64,000 bases of DNA from Callaeas wilsoni (taxonomy: Eukaryota > Chordata > Aves > Passeriformes > Callaeidae): positions 248,001 through 312,000 of the forward strand of contig VWPU01000926.1 in NCBI GenBank assembly GCA_013398955.1, in the 5' to 3' direction. The notes under the pieces are model-generated. The model was not told the origin of the DNA. It made no database searches and saw nothing but the letters and a program-made list of their open reading frames with translations. Shown here piece after piece: positions 40,502-54,696 of the stretch. Position 1 is the stretch's first letter. Every line of letters begins with the position of its first letter. The translations under genes and the position numbers were made by a program.

Positions 40502-43500
40502 CAGTACTAGAAAGCAAAATAATTGAAAAGCAGGTTGCCATATCCTGTATCTGTCTGTTGTGTTCTCTAACCTGCTAAGCAAAAAGTAAGTGTAATTCAC
40601 AAATCCATATCATGAGCACGTGTTATTACACAGCTGAAGCAGTCTCAGTGCTACCTGGCACTAAACAGACCTTTGCTTCTCCCTTCTTCCCTAACATGTT
40701 CCTATCACCACATCACATTCATATTTTTCTCTGATCCTCAAGATGAGTGCAGAAAGTTAAATAATTCAGTTTATTATGGGCCTAGTTTCCAGCCAGTTTA
40801 ACTGTGCTCAAGGAAAGCCAATGCAGACCAAAAAGAGAAAACAGGAATGCACGTTTTGGGTTGGAAAAGGAAAAGCAAAGCGACCTGTTTTGACAGCAGA
40901 AAGCCCTGCTTCAGCTGTGTCATCTAAGCACACAGCAAGTAAACCCTTTTCTGACCAACTAAACCCAATCTGGAAATACTCAAGTATGTGGCTCCACTGT
41001 GAAGTTTAAGGAACAGAGAAATGAAATTGGAACACGCAGGGTACACTGACCTCTTGAAAGAACAAATGGCATCTGGAAGATTCTACAGCACATAAGAATC
41101 CAGTTCACAGCGTTCCAAGCCCTCACAGGGAATCAAATACATTAATGAGTAAAATATATACAGCAATATACTACTACCCAACTACAGTACACAGTTACTT
41201 GTAGATACATGCTCAGCTGCTCACTATTGACACCTTCCCTCAAGGTAACTATATTTAAAATATGCCAAAATTGGGTTGGTGCAATTAGCCAAAAATCCAC
41301 TAATTAAATAAGTAAATCACCTCATTTTATCAAAGCCTATAGACAGCACTTATGCAGTTGATGTCCACTCACAGAGTTGATAATAAATGCCACCACAAAC
41401 TTCCAGTAGGTTAAACAACTAGGGAAAAACAGTAGAGAATAAACTACCAGTAGCAATTCACACACAAACTGCATATCTTAGTAAAGCTTAACTATGTTTA
41501 TTAGGACTTTTATACTATTGTAACTACATTGAAAAATAATCCTTAAATTAAATAGTTTTATAACTCTAAGCCAGAACAAAATGCCCACTACAGAATGAGT
41601 CAACTGCAACTAAAAAATTAATACACCAACAAGTCATGCTAAAAGATAAAGGTGAATTTGTCCAAGCAAATAATTAAAATAAATATTCAAACACAAAATA
41701 AAAGGCTCAAAAAATTAAATTTATAGTTCAGTGGTTCCTATTAATCAATTCTCTCCATTATACAAGTTCTGCCAACATATTTGCCCTTCTTCATGCTCCC
41801 TTATTCCCTAACCCCTCACAAACTAAGCATGAGATGTCCTCTTAATACTATCCCTGTCTTCCTTAGTTCTGTTTGGAATGCCTCCAACTATCTTGCTTTA
41901 TGGAACAACTCAAGACAGAACAGTATATCATGGCAAGCACTGCTAGCTGACAAACAATTCAAACAATTCAGTGCTAGTTCTTTTTCACATAGATTCTCCT
42001 ACTTGTTCAAAGTGAATTAAAGGATGCAAAATAGTAAGATTTCTTTATCCAATTAGGCCTGAAAAACAGTATTATATATTAATAAAGACAATTGCTCAGA
42101 CATTGTGAATAATTCATTTTTTCTTAAGTGAGACATACATAAAAACAAATTAACAATTTAAAAGTATAATCTGTCCAAGTGCTTCAAAAGCATGCTTTTT
42201 AAAGCACTAAAATTCAGGTCTGTATTCTTATTGTCTTTGTTTCTATGTAATTTACCTGAAGGAACTTTGAGGTTTTTCCAAAAACTACAACTCAAAAATA
42301 TTTAAATTAATGGAAAAAATTTCTAAGTGCTTTCCCACTGCAGTGGGAAAAATCTGTCCCGCCTCACAGCACGGAAGTACCAAGTCCTCTGTGTGTGGGC
42401 TCAACACAGGTTTCTGCTTACTTCTGGACCTTTTCCATGGTGCAAAGCAGGAATCATCAACTTGTAAAATCAAATTCAAATACCGTCTACCTTATTCATT
42501 ACCGTTCTCCCTCTCTTCAGCTACCCTGCAGCAAGTGCAAAATACTTTCACTGACAACAGATTGGCACAGCAATATGGGGAGAGTGGGGCAACATATTCC
42601 TAGAAACTGAAAAGGTGAACAGTGGTTATCTCAAAGCAAACTAAGATAATGCTGAACAACCTCTATGCCATGTTATAGTTATAAATATATATGTACACAC
42701 ATATATGTATATCCAGGTGTACATATACTAAGTGTTCAGTAATACATGAAAGCAGAGAGTGCAGCAAATAAAACTGATAGGAAAGTAAAAAGATTCAGGT
42801 CACCGAGTGGCTCATGTGTATTGCAGCTTTTTCAGGGGAATGCATATGATGTTTTCTGGACTTATGCAGAAGATGTAATTGGCTTTTCAGTACTTTCAAG
42901 TCTTGAATTCAACAGTTTTGTGTAAGATTTCTTCGTTCTTTGCTCACCCAAATCACAGAGATAACAATACTCCATTAAATTATCAAAGAATATTTCATAA
43001 AATATTGCTCATGTTTATGATAACTTGAGTCGACTTTACTGATATCATGAGCATTACTATAAAATTATGGAAATATTAAGAAACAGCACTGAAATATACC
43101 TTTGTATATGGAAACTACATTACTGGCAATTTGCATTAAGGAGAAAAAATTCAATGTGATTAAATGGAACTTGTGCTATGGAATTTTCGTTTGACAGAAA
43201 AGTGATTTAAATTATTTTGAGTAGTTTTTCATAAAATTTTACAAAGGTTTTAAAAAAAACATTTATTTTCTTAATACTTTCACAACTTGCAGGAAAACAT
43301 GAAAATATCAATTATGCGTCACATGTCTACTTTTATGCAAATTCATTTTGTGTTTCATAAATCACTTCAAAACAATGTGTAAATAAAAACATTTTAACAG
43401 AATATTGTGCAAAACCTTTTATTTATTTAAAAAAAGAAAAGCATGAAAACAGTAGAAGTTTATTACAAAGTTTAATGCCAAAATTAAAAGAAAAGTTGAA

Positions 43501-46500
43501 GAGCATACTACAATTGCAAATAAAATCTTTGCCTCTCTCTCAAACCGAAGAAATCCCTCATATTCCTGAACCACAGTCCTGGGAAGTCTTCCAGAACTTC
43601 TTTCCTGGTAAATCAGGAGACAGAGAAACTTGAAGGAGAGAACCTGGGAGAAGGAGACGCATCCAGTTAATCCAGTTATAGCTCTTTGTTCTAGCTTATA
43701 AAAACAATTTGTCATCCTTCAGTTTCAGTCAGACTCTTCTAAATAACTACAAATATGTTACATCTTTTCCACTTGCTCTCCTCAAAACCTCAAGGTACAA
43801 GTCCTGTTCATAATTCTCCAAGGACTAGTGAATTGGTAGAACTGAATAATAAAGGTCTAGATATCTAGCAGGACAAATTATCTCAAATTAATTTATATAC
43901 TGTAGCAATCAAGGCTTCAGCTTGGTCTTGTAAAGGAAATAATATATGCTGAACAAAATTTTACCTTATAAGTCTGTAAGCATGAAGAAAAGCAGTTCCC
44001 TAAAGTCAGTGGGCTAATACTCTTTGCTCTCTGGCTTGCTGTCTCATCATTCAGAAATTCAGTTTCACGTACATTCCAAATAGATCTATTTATTCCGCAA
44101 AAATTACAACTCTCCTGAAAAAAGAAATCTCTGCTTAACTAACAATTTTTCATATTTTATAAATAAACACTGAGGAATTACCTCAGATATGGCCATGATA
44201 AAATGCTCCAAAATTTTACCTCAATTATACAATGAAAATAATCATTTTGGATACAGTCTTCAAACTGTGGGAAAAACCCACAAAATTAATAGTTTTAAAT
44301 ATAATTATTCACTGTTGAAAAAGGCAAAACGAAGACAAAAATGAGACTGCATACCAGTAGGAGTCCCGCGTAAGGGCAGGAAGATTTCCTGCAACATATG
44401 AGAGGGAATGGAAAAAACGGTAAACAAGGGAGTTATAGACAGATGAAGGCTTTTTCAGGACCGAAGAACTTTCTTTACTCATAGTAAAAGTAGTCTGGGA
44501 ATAAATCCTATCCCATTTCCACTAGGATTTGGGCCTAGATTAATTATCCCATAAAGTCATAGCAGTATCAATTTAAAAAACAGTAGGTAACAGAAGTTTC
44601 ATTTAATGCCATCTACAAAAGGATTTAAGATGACAAGAAAAAATACTTACAAGGGTAAGATCTCTCTTTTCAAAGTTTTCAGTTCATGAGTTCTTGTAAG
44701 CATCATCAACTTGTCTCAGGCTTCCTCTATTTCAAGAAGATTGCAGACAATATCTCAATCGCCATTCCAGTCTTCAGCAGCCTCATTTTTCTTGACATTC
44801 TTTATCCGACATAAAATGACCAAGTGCTACAATAGTGTTCATTTTCTGCCCTTGACTTCCTACTAACTCCTAATTTTCCCTTGATCCAATACTCCTAGGC
44901 GTCTTAAAATTATTTCATACAGCTATTCCACTTAGCAACAATCTGACATGCATCCTTATCATGGTGGCACTTCTCTGAAACTTTCATCTCTCTGGATGGT
45001 AGATAAATCCAGGTCCTCTCTGGGGTTTTAGATACACACACAAGCCCAGTGAACGACGATGTACTGGAATGTCAGATAAAGTCAAGTGTAGTGAGCAAGA
45101 GACCACAAGTAATTGTACAGCACAACTTAACACTAGGAAACAGTGTAGCTCTACAGGAACTCAGGGCAAGAGGAAGGTGTACAAAGAGCACATCCGTGGC
45201 AACTTGCAATAAATAGGACTTGCAATCCAGTGCAAAATTTCCTTGTCCACATTAAGCCTACAAACAGTGAGCAGTCACACGGTACGTATATCTTATCTCA
45301 TTAACAAAAACCCCTCCGGTGCATCCACAGGGATGAGATGCATTTTGACACAAACTAATATGCTACAAACACAGAGGGCTTTCAGGAAAACTGCCCTGAC
45401 AGTAATTAGCATTTGTTCTGACTGCACATGTTACAAGACTGTTATTTCATGCAGGAGGTTAGAAGTAAGCCCAGAACGGTTTTCCCACACCTCCAGTGTT
45501 TGTATTTCTAAAGAGGCTGTTATAGTATGACAAAATAACATTAAATACCTCTAGCATTTTTCATGTGCAGGAAAATTTTTTTTTTAAATGTTGAGAATAA
45601 CACACACAATCATCTGGTATAAGAAACCTAAGGTTTAAAATTATCCTTCTCCTAATTTAGACCAGAAATTCAAAACTGAAACTACTGTATTTCAGCAGGG
45701 TCCAGAATCTATCCCCTCTGAAATTTCCTTTAATTATGGTTTTTCCTCTCCTGGCTTCGTCTGACAATTAAGTTTTATCTTGCTGAAAATGTTACAGCAT
45801 TCTGCTTTTATTGCAAACTGGAAACCAATGAGACATTACCAGATTACGCTTTCATCATACTTATGGAAAGTTTGAAAGAATGTCCTGAACATTTAACATA
45901 CTCAATTGCTGCACTCAATAACTCAATATATTCTACATATGTGAATCTATGTGCTAGAATTAGGTACCTCAATCCATACCAAACCATCAAAACACCTATG
46001 ACTTCAGGCCTTATATACAGACCACAAAAACCTACTTTATGGCATTCGGATTTGAATGAGAAGTATATTAGCATTTTCATCCACGTCATTTGTATCTTCA
46101 GAAGTTCCTTAACAACACTTTTCCAAACAGTTTGCACATGTTTTTAGCAGAGCAAAAAGACTCCCATCACTAGAATAACTATGTCACACACTTATTATGC
46201 AAGATTAAGGATTAAGGGCTCTCTCAGTTGTCGTAAAGCTAAAATAAACACGGATTTCCTCCCGCCAAAATATTTGACAAAACTGCAAATGTTTAAAAAT
46301 CACCAGGATGTATCATCAGATGACCTGATCAGCATAGATTTATTATTGTCATTAGTAATCATAAGAATGTATTATTAATACTTAACAATTCTTTGGAATT
46401 TTTTTTAACTACAGAAAGAACCTAAAATAAAAGTATTATCACTTTCAACTTTATAAATTAGGATCCAAGTGATTTAGAACTGCAGCAAAAAAGGTTTCAG

Positions 46501-46749
46501 TTAAATTAAGAAAAATACAAAACTCAATAGTGAAAAGAAAGCAATAAATAAAGCTGTTTAATGTACAAACCAATATTCATGTAAAACCAAGAAATGAGAT
46601 CTAGAGTAAAAATCTGAAGTAAATACAGAATGTTACCAAAGTAAATATTAAATACACTAACAGTGTAAACATTTTTTATATGAACATTCTGTGATTCTGT
46701 GTTTATTTCTATATAAATTACTAAAGTCCAATTCACAGTGTTAATTTTG

Positions 46750-46774
46750 AATCCTGTAATTTTATTACAGGATT
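46750..46774. repeat. perfect 11-bp inverted repeat with a 3-nt loop
   Basis: Arms aatcctgtaat (46750-46760) and attacaggatt (46764-46774) are exact reverse complements around ttt. No T-tract or gene end is nearby, so no function is assigned. Confidence 0.9.
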
Positions 46775-48533
46775 TTTGACGTACTTCGTAAATGCAATGT
46801 CCCCATTTCATTTATTCATTCTAACTTGAGTTCATCACTCAGTTTAACTTGAATATATTAGAAAGATTCAAACCAAAAAGCTATTTAAAGAAACATCTTT
46901 GAAAGTTTTCATATGTCTCTGAAATAACTGCTGTTAGCACTTAGCCATGACCACTACTATACTAAAAAAAACCCAAACCTTCATTTTGCTGTTTTTCTTA
47001 TGATATAGATACCAGTTTTTAAATGAGTTTTCAGAATACAGTTTTCTGAGCTTCATACATTTCCCCCAACTATCTTTTCTGGTTTAAAGTTTTCACGTTT
47101 TGCCTTTCTTCACCGAACACTTACAGGAACAGCTATGCTCTCCAATATGACAATCCTGACAAAGTGGCAAATACATTAACAATCACCAGGGTCTCCAAAT
47201 ATAAGTTGGTGGTAAAGACAAACTTATTTACCATATTAATTAAATGGCCTATTTAACATGGAATATCAATTCTCTAATCACATCTCATTTGAACTTCTTA
47301 TTTCAATTAGCAACCCTAAAGTCTACTAGAGACCCTACTGTTCTAGGATCATTAAGAACATTTTCATTATCTGTCAAATGAGGGAGTAAAAGGCAGAAAC
47401 TGCAAATACTCTCAGGAGTAGGCCTTTACTCTACTTAGGAGATGATTAGGGAGAAAGCAGCAGTAGTTCTCATTAGCTGCTTAGCAATGAAACGTCCTCC
47501 TATGAAACAAGAAATGAACAAAGCAACAGAGGTGTTGCCATGCAAATGAGTAAATGGATAGTCTATCATCCACTCAAGGATAATCTGTCCTTCATTAATA
47601 CACCAATGGATATCTAGCACAGACAAGGTAGGAAGAATCCACTGTATGTAGCCCCACTGAAGTAGCCAGACAATACATTGCTCAAGTTTGCATACACAAC
47701 ACTTAACTTTTCAGTGTATGTGTGTATGATAAATATAAGGAAAACAGTTTTAATTCAAACCAGATTGACATAGTCACTTTTATTGTTAAACCTTACCTTT
47801 CATATCCAAGCTATTAATGACTTATTGCTAACAGTCATTCTCTTAATGCTTATAAGAACTTAAATAGGAATCTTTAAATTTAAGATTTAACCCACATTTA
47901 ATTTGTTTATGTTTTCAAAAGTATATTCACACATAAAGCCACAAATTCAACACAAATGGTGTTGCTGACACTACCATTGCTACTAATGTTGTAAGTCTCA
48001 GAAGAGCCGAGTTCTTAACTCGAGAAATTTGATTACTCTTCTATTAATTTTCAGACCCTAATTCCAGGATGCCATTATTTCAGTCACACATGCAGTTTAA
48101 TAGGTTTTCTTTATTTTACTTTCCCCACAACTAATTTAAAAATATCTGTGTTTCATGGGTTACTTTTTTTGTTTTGGCTTTTTTCCTGCAGGGCAGGCAT
48201 TGTTGGGTTTTTTGTTTTGCTTTCTGTTTTGCTGCTGTTGTTCAGTTCGTAAGTACAATTTAAAGTCTTCACAAAAAACATGACTTAGAAAAGAAAGGGA
48301 AAATAAAACAGTGAACACTTCCTAAGCAGAAGTCAAGATGATTCCTGAACTTTACTATTTAAAATCTAGTTGCTTCTCAGTATATTTTAAAAGTGATACA
48401 GATTTATAACTACAAACACTTATGATAAAATTAATGTATGCTTTGATTAGTTCATCCAAACTGTTAGATTAAAATGAAAATGATGCTTCAAAATCAATAC
48501 TAATTCATAATTCAGTATTAAGACAAATCTTAC

Positions 48534-48648
48534 CTATGTATTCACAAACGAAGACTACAAAAAAGGGAGTAACAAGATCATTTATGCCCTGAACATATCC
48601 ACTGGCTGGATGACGTATTGCCCAGATAAACAAAATTCTTTCAAAGAT
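48534..48648 (-). CDS. TBC1D22A: TBC1D22A internal coding exon: glutamine-finger motif YVQG
   Basis: An exon of 115 nt with acceptor actgtttttcag and donor gtaagatt. It enters in phase 0 and leaves in phase 1. The translation begins IFERILFIWAIRHPASGYVQ, continues GINDLVTPFFVVFVCEYI and ends on the first base of a Glu codon completed by the next exon. GYVQGIND is the third TBC signature (YxQG). Its Gln, codon CAG at 48591-48589, is the glutamine finger that replaces the catalytic Gln of the Rab during hydrolysis. With the intact Arg finger in the preceding exon, the dual-finger machinery is complete. The hydrophobic TPFFVVFVCEY run is a buried TBC helix, not a membrane anchor. A CR1 fragment begins only about 75 nt upstream of the acceptor, in the intron. 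Confidence 0.96.
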
Positions 48649-48721
48649 CTGAAAAACAGTTAAAGAAACCATCAGTTTAATTTAACAAGCACACATGTTA
48701 AACAAGACACTTGTAAATTAT

Positions 48722-49082
48722 CATAACATCATACAATTATAGAATATCCTGAGTTGAAAGGGACCCATTAGGATCACTGAGTCCAACTCCTGGCCCTGTG
48801 CAGTTCACCCCAGGAATCACTCCATGGGCTTGAGAGCATTGTCCAAACACTTTTTGAACTCTGTCAGGCTTGGTACTGTGAGCACTTCCTGGGGAGTCTG
48901 TTTCAGTGTCCAACCACTCTCAGAGTGAAAAACCTTTTCCTGATATCCAACCTAAACCTGCCCAACTCAGCTTTGTGCCGTTCCTTTGAGTCCTGTCACT
49001 GGTCATGAGAGTGAAGAGATCGGTACCTGCCCATCTGCTTCGCCTCGTGAGGATGTTGAAAACCTCCTTGCAGATAAATGTA
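48722..49082 (-). mobile_element. CR1 LINE 3' fragment close to an exon
   Basis: Minus-oriented CR1. The plus strand starts catcatacaattatagaata, followed by gttgaaagggacccattagg and agtccaactcctggccctgt, the complement of the CR1 tail and 3' region. It ends near aaaacctccttgcagat. It begins about 75 nt upstream (in gene sense) of the acceptor of the exon at 48534-48648. Confidence 0.92.
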
Positions 49083-52000
49083 ATATCATGGAGTTAAGGA
49101 GTATAAAAAACATGCATACAAAAGCATAAATGGACACTGGTATTCATAACTAACTCCCAGTGCTATGTAAGCTTCTCAGTTCTTCAAAAGGAAGCATTTT
49201 CAGGTTATTAGCACATGTTAAAACCACCCTACTATATAATTCAGTTACACTTATTAAGACAAAGTAGCTCTTATTCACTGGAGCTTTTCCAGTAATATAA
49301 AATTCCTCTTTTCTCAAGGGAAAGAAATATTAAATGATCTTCCCATAATTTTTCATCTCTTTGAAAGAAGTATTCTACGAATGCAGTATTCTATTTATTC
49401 CTAAGTAACAGAAAGAAGGACTTGAAATAATTTAGATTTTTTAATAACATGCCCATAAAAAGAGATTCCACAACAGTTAAGCTTGCCTAATACTGCAGTG
49501 TGGCATTTTACACTCTAGGCATCTGCATACTAGTTAATGAAAAACCTGAAACAATCAGGAAATGCAGAAATAAGGCAACTGCCTGCCATATCACAGAACC
49601 TCACCCTCTCAACTCCGTAAACTGAAGCTTGCTTAGGATCTGCAAAAGCTTGTGAGGCCACACAGTATCTCAGCATAAGAAGAGAGCAAGGAAATCACAG
49701 ATCTTTTTTTCTGACTCCATTTAGGTCTGTGACAGGCTGTATTTCCTCTCAATTATTTGCTTCTGAAGATATGACGTGCCTTTGAAAGGCTGCAAATAAG
49801 ATGCAGAGTGAAAGCTGCTACATGCTTTGTCCTAACTACAGACACTCCACCACGGGTATATAATCTTCTGAAACAAAAGAATGTTTGCCCATTCACGAGA
49901 GCACAAACTATGGTCCTTTTCAGATCTGGCCTCAATACTAAAAAAAAGGAGACATTTTGGAAGGATCCAAAGGATTCTGCGGTTTGCTGCAACTCCAGAA
50001 GTCAATGAATGCTCAGGCTTCAAGAAAGCCAGTGAAATATCTGCCCTGAAAGGATGCAATAGGTGGAGGAAGTTTATTTGTGAAGTCAGGATTATTTACA
50101 TCCAATCTCACTTTAAGTTTTTGTTAGATTAAGAAGTTGACTGTTTTAATTCCATTTTAAATAAAGTCTTATTATTTAGTTTAAAAGTCCTCTTGCAGTC
50201 ATTTTTAAGTAAGGACCATAAAGGACTCACACCCTGGTGCTTGAAATTCCCATCATAGGCTTCCACATAAGTTACCTGAAGCCAAAACATATTTGCACCT
50301 TTTGCTTTGACAAGAAGTCCCAAATATCAACATCTATCCTTCCCCTACAGGCTTTCTTTTGAGAGTCAACTGTCCTCCAGGTTTTATGTTTCCCTGGCTG
50401 AAAATTCGGAGAACAGGGGAGACAGTCAACAACAGTAAGTACAAACAGTTTTGGTGGGCACTGAAAAACAAGCCTCAAGACAGCTCACATCTGATCCATT
50501 ACAACCACAAGTGAGATTCAGTTTTTGCTCAGTGTGATTTCAAAGATTAGGCAAAAAGGAAAGTATTCATTAGCAAATTCTCCATAGAAGCCTCTTGTTT
50601 CCATTAGCCAAGATGCTTATTCCTTTAGCTACAAATTCTTGGTGCTAGTCCTGTCACCTCATGCATTTTAACAAGAACTGTGTATTAAACAAAAAAAAAA
50701 ACAACCTCTGCCCTTTAAGCAATAGCCAGTGGCGTTTCGCTGTCTATCCATAACTGTATAAAGATTTTGCACTCAGCCATTTACAATATGCCTTTACATT
50801 TTACATAATCATACCCTGACTAAATTACTGTTGTTCACGTAGTATTTTTACTACTATTGGAAAACTGCCAATTTAGCAAGGTTAGTTAGCTCACAGCCAC
50901 TCTGCCTACTTCTGTCCATTGTCACTTCTACTTTCAGCAACAGTAGTTTCTCAGTATTATCAGAGTTATCGTTCTGTGTTTCACTTCTGAAAAAGGGCCC
51001 GTTTAACATACTGCAAATACAAACAACTTTCTTAAAAAACAAATATCAGAATGAGCTTACTAGAGAAACCTATTAAAGTAGCAATTGCAGAATGTAGAAC
51101 AGGGTTATGCACTACACTAAATAAAAAACTCATGGTGTGATGGGGTTACAAAATATGCACAGTCAACAACCAACCAAAAAAACACAGCAATTCAGTAAGA
51201 ACAATCAATCAAAATACCCACCGCAGAAACTATAAACATAGTGTTTTTTCACGGAGGCATGTTTGAAGTCAAACAATTCACAAATTTGTACCACCAACCT
51301 TTTGTTTCATCAGAACCTGATAAGAAACAGTTTGCATTGCAAATTGAGAAGCCTATGGATTTTAAAACGTTTCTAAAATCCAGGTAAGAAAACGAAGAGG
51401 TGGGTGGTGTTTGTGTTTGTTGGGGGGGATTATATTTTTGCGCAGGAAGCACCACTTAGTGATGGCATGTCAGCTTTAATATCCCCTATCTCTAATCAGA
51501 GATTCAAATACACACTGAAATTGCATTTTCAATTTCCTACCCATTTTCATAAAGTTTCATTTACTGTTCTGAATCGAAAAAAATGAGCACTGAAAACTTG
51601 AACAGCAGACTGATTTAAGTTTCTATACAACACTCATGACTGTGTTCAAATAGGACTCATTAAAAAGGTCACTTTCCCAAAAGGATCCCTCCTTGATTTC
51701 CAAACCAGCAACAAAAAGTGGAATTATTTTTCTACTATGAACCACTACATCTCATGAGATGTCATTACCAATCTATTATTCTCTTTTGAATTTGACTCTC
51801 ATTCATAATTACAGCAAGAATTATATTCATATACATAACGAGAAGAATCCATCAGCTTAAATGAAGGTTTTGAATTACTTGTGGGTTTTGCCACCTCAGA
51901 GGAACTTCGAAACCTCTAAAGCCTTAATTCAAAAGCTTTTGAAAATTTGCTTTTTGTTTTCTATGTAGGGAGGGAAAGGAAAAAAAAAGACAGGGGAGGA

Positions 52001-52859
52001 CAAATATATAAACTATTTCAAATTGTGCCATTTTCTTGAAATTATTATGTTTACTATGCAAGCATAGATGGGAAACACACATCCATGTGCTTTCCATTTC
52101 AACAAAATTCAGTTAAAGATAAAGCAAGAAAAGAGAATAAATTAGACCAGTCCACGTTAGCTAATCAAATTTATTAAAATTAAATAATAAGTAGTCTTTA
52201 AAATAACTTGACTGCACTATATGAAAGACCACCTTCAACTCCTCTGTTCTCCTCTTTCAGGGCCACTATCAAGTCATTTTTAGTCCTTTAAGGTCTTGCT
52301 CTAACATTACCTTCCCTTCACTCAGGATCCAAATAACTACCATAAAAAATAAACACCTTAAACTGATTTTAAAAGGAACAAATAATAACTAGTTAAGTCC
52401 ATACATCAGATTCAAATCATCTTTTTCTAAACTGCAACATTTTATTACAGAAACCAAACTATGAGTTCAGATGAGAAATTAAAACAGTCTTATTAACTCT
52501 AATTAAAAGTTCTTTTGGCAACAGAGACTCTGATACCACTGAGAACAACAAAAATCTTGGAATAGCAGCATTTGGAAATTTAAGTCAGGAGACTGTGAGG
52601 TTTATACCTGTGCTGTCTTTCTGAAGATTTAACTAGTGCTTTTGGCCAGTTCCGTCAACTACAGTCTCTTCACCTCATTCTATGTGAGGTTTCCCAGTAG
52701 TGGTATCATTACTCTAAATCTTTGCAGCATCAAAGTATGTACAAAACTCTCCATAATATCCACAACACCAGTTTTGCACACAGTGTCATTCTTTGAGACC
52801 TGTCTTTGATCCTTAGTCTGATTCCCTTCTCCTCTTTATAGCCCTTGCCATCTCGCCTT

Positions 52860-53753
52860 AAAAAGGTGGAGTGACTGTTGCTCACCAGAGACCAGACCAG
52901 CACCATCTGCTCTCTCCAGAAAGAAGTCAGCTCTGGGAACAACACATCCTATCTGCATGAGCCCTTGGGAGTAGGGGGGGATCACTGTGGGGCTGAGGGA
53001 TTCGGTGGTGCTTTATCCAGAAACCCAGAAAGTAAGAGAAACAACGGAGAAATTGGGTGCTATGACCCTTTCAGCATGTTTTGTACAATGGCATCAACCA
53101 AGTAGGGTTTGGTTAAGATCAGAGAGAGAATAAAAGACAGATGCAAGCCCATCCTCCCAGTAGCCCACTGATCTAATTCATTTCTTTAATAGTTTTATTT
53201 CTTACTGGTATTGTTTCCTTCCTGTCCCTCGATTTTACTTATACCACTCCTCAATTCATCCCTAAACAGTCCAGGTAAAACACTACTGTGTAGAAAGCAG
53301 GTGTAATGCCTTAGGATTTTAGCTTTGATATTTTCATATGTTTGTAATCCTGCGATTCTTTACTGTATAACTCTGAGCGCCATGTTGAGTGTTAGCAACT
53401 GCTTTTCCCATTTTGCTCAGACACAACAATTCCTCTCTAGGCCTGAGAAGCAAGGACACCCCACTGTCTCAGGCCCCGAGAAATGGAAACAAAAGTGAGT
53501 TGGGGGGGAGCAAACTGGGAGAATGGGACTCCACTACCGAAGGCTGTAATTGGACAATCAGCCTCTCAGACGCAAATGGACAAAACTTATATCTGTTTGA
53601 AAAACGTGTGGCTGTCGTCCATCCTGGGAGTAGTCTCTGTGAGACTCCTGCACTGCCCAAGGTGTACCCTGGGAAGGCCTTTCCATAAACACCTACCCTT
53701 TATCCTTTCACTCTGTCCAGCCTCTGTTCCAGGTCAGCCTCTACAAGGCATCA
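52860..53753. repeat. GC-richer block, possibly an LTR-retrotransposon relic
   Basis: This block is clearly richer in G and C than the intron around it, most so at 52860-53050 and 53383-53753. The part 53383-53753 begins TGTTGAGTG and ends GGCATCA, so it has the TG...CA ends and roughly 370-bp size of a solo LTR. No target-site duplication is seen (gcgcca before, ggtaga after). I cannot name a family. No viral coding frame is recognisable. Confidence 0.35.
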
Positions 53754-54696
53754 GGTAGAAAGCCCTATATTTACAGTATTTTTTTCCGAAACACTGTACT
53801 AGGCTATTTCTTCAAACCAATTCTCCAACACGTGGAGGAGCACTGCCATTAAACAAATAATTGGAACAATGGGAAACCAAATGAAAGCTAGTTCTCATAA
53901 TGAACTATCAGATCATGTTCTGTTTGGATCTATAATTGTATGAACAGAAGCTACTTGGAAGTTATTTGAAGGTCTAACTAGAACCATTAGAAAGGAGAGT
54001 AAGTTGAAGAATTAAACTAAATAATTGAAAGAGGATAATCCACACCATCTATGCTATTTATGACCTATATACTTCAAAATGAAAAGTCCCCATGAGATTC
54101 AATTCTCAACAATGTAGGCCAATTTGATTAATGTATTTACCATTAATCACTTATTTAATCATAATATTATATATTTACATTAATTATATCATTACAACAA
54201 TAGTAAAACAATTTAAATAGTGTACTCAACATACAAAACTTACAAGGAAGCAAAATCAGGTAAGGCATTCAAACCAGTCATGCTATAAATTCAAAAAGGA
54301 GAACTTCCCAAGTGGAACACTGTAAGAACTTCCAGAACTTAAATGATTTTGACAAATACATGGAACCACAAGACTATGCTCTGGATTGCTTAAAAAACAC
54401 CCTATTAAAAAAAATATTAAAAAGTAAACAAGGGGGAAAAAACCCTCAATAGCACAAGACTACAATAAAAACAGACAGATTCAATACAGGAAATTAATGA
54501 GGTGCCTTTGCTTTTATTACTTATACTTACACTGCTATTCTTAGCCTCTACTTACATATCCTCATTTTTTTACTTCATTAAACTAGTTCTGAAGTCAAAA
54601 TATCAAGTGTAATCAAATTAACTATTAATAAAACTGTGATATCAGCTTCATTAATAAAATGTTTTCTCTAAAAAAAAGAAAATATATCATTCTTAC

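Larger units (their letters stand above)
27214..48533 (-). other. TBC1D22A: TBC1D22A intron, 21.3 kb, no CR1 recognised
   Basis: The largest intron in the window, between the exons at 48534-48648 and 27104-27213. I recognised no CR1 fragment in it, unlike all the other complete introns. It contains a C16A9 tract at 30819-30843, a T-rich tract at 31984-32017, a perfect 23-bp inverted repeat at 40451-40501, and short perfect hairpins at 36124-36146 and 46750-46774. Small open frames on both strands lack splice context, family similarity or codon character and are treated as chance. Confidence 0.85.
48649..54696 (-). other. TBC1D22A: TBC1D22A intron, 6.0 kb
   Basis: Intron between the exons at 54697-54759 and 48534-48648, with GT-AG ends. 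A CR1 fragment occupies 48722-49082. A GC-richer block with LTR-like ends lies within about 52860-53753. The stretches 49083-52859 and 53754-54696 are AT-rich, with nothing I can identify. Confidence 0.9.

Noticed and set aside
42310..42603. A 97-residue plus-strand open frame
   Set aside because: Not recognisable, antisense to the host gene, and with no promoter or splice support. Treated as chance.
49753..50132. Overlapping open frames on both strands suggesting a small gene
   Set aside because: No similarity to a known family, no splice context, and equal openness on both strands. Best explained as chance.
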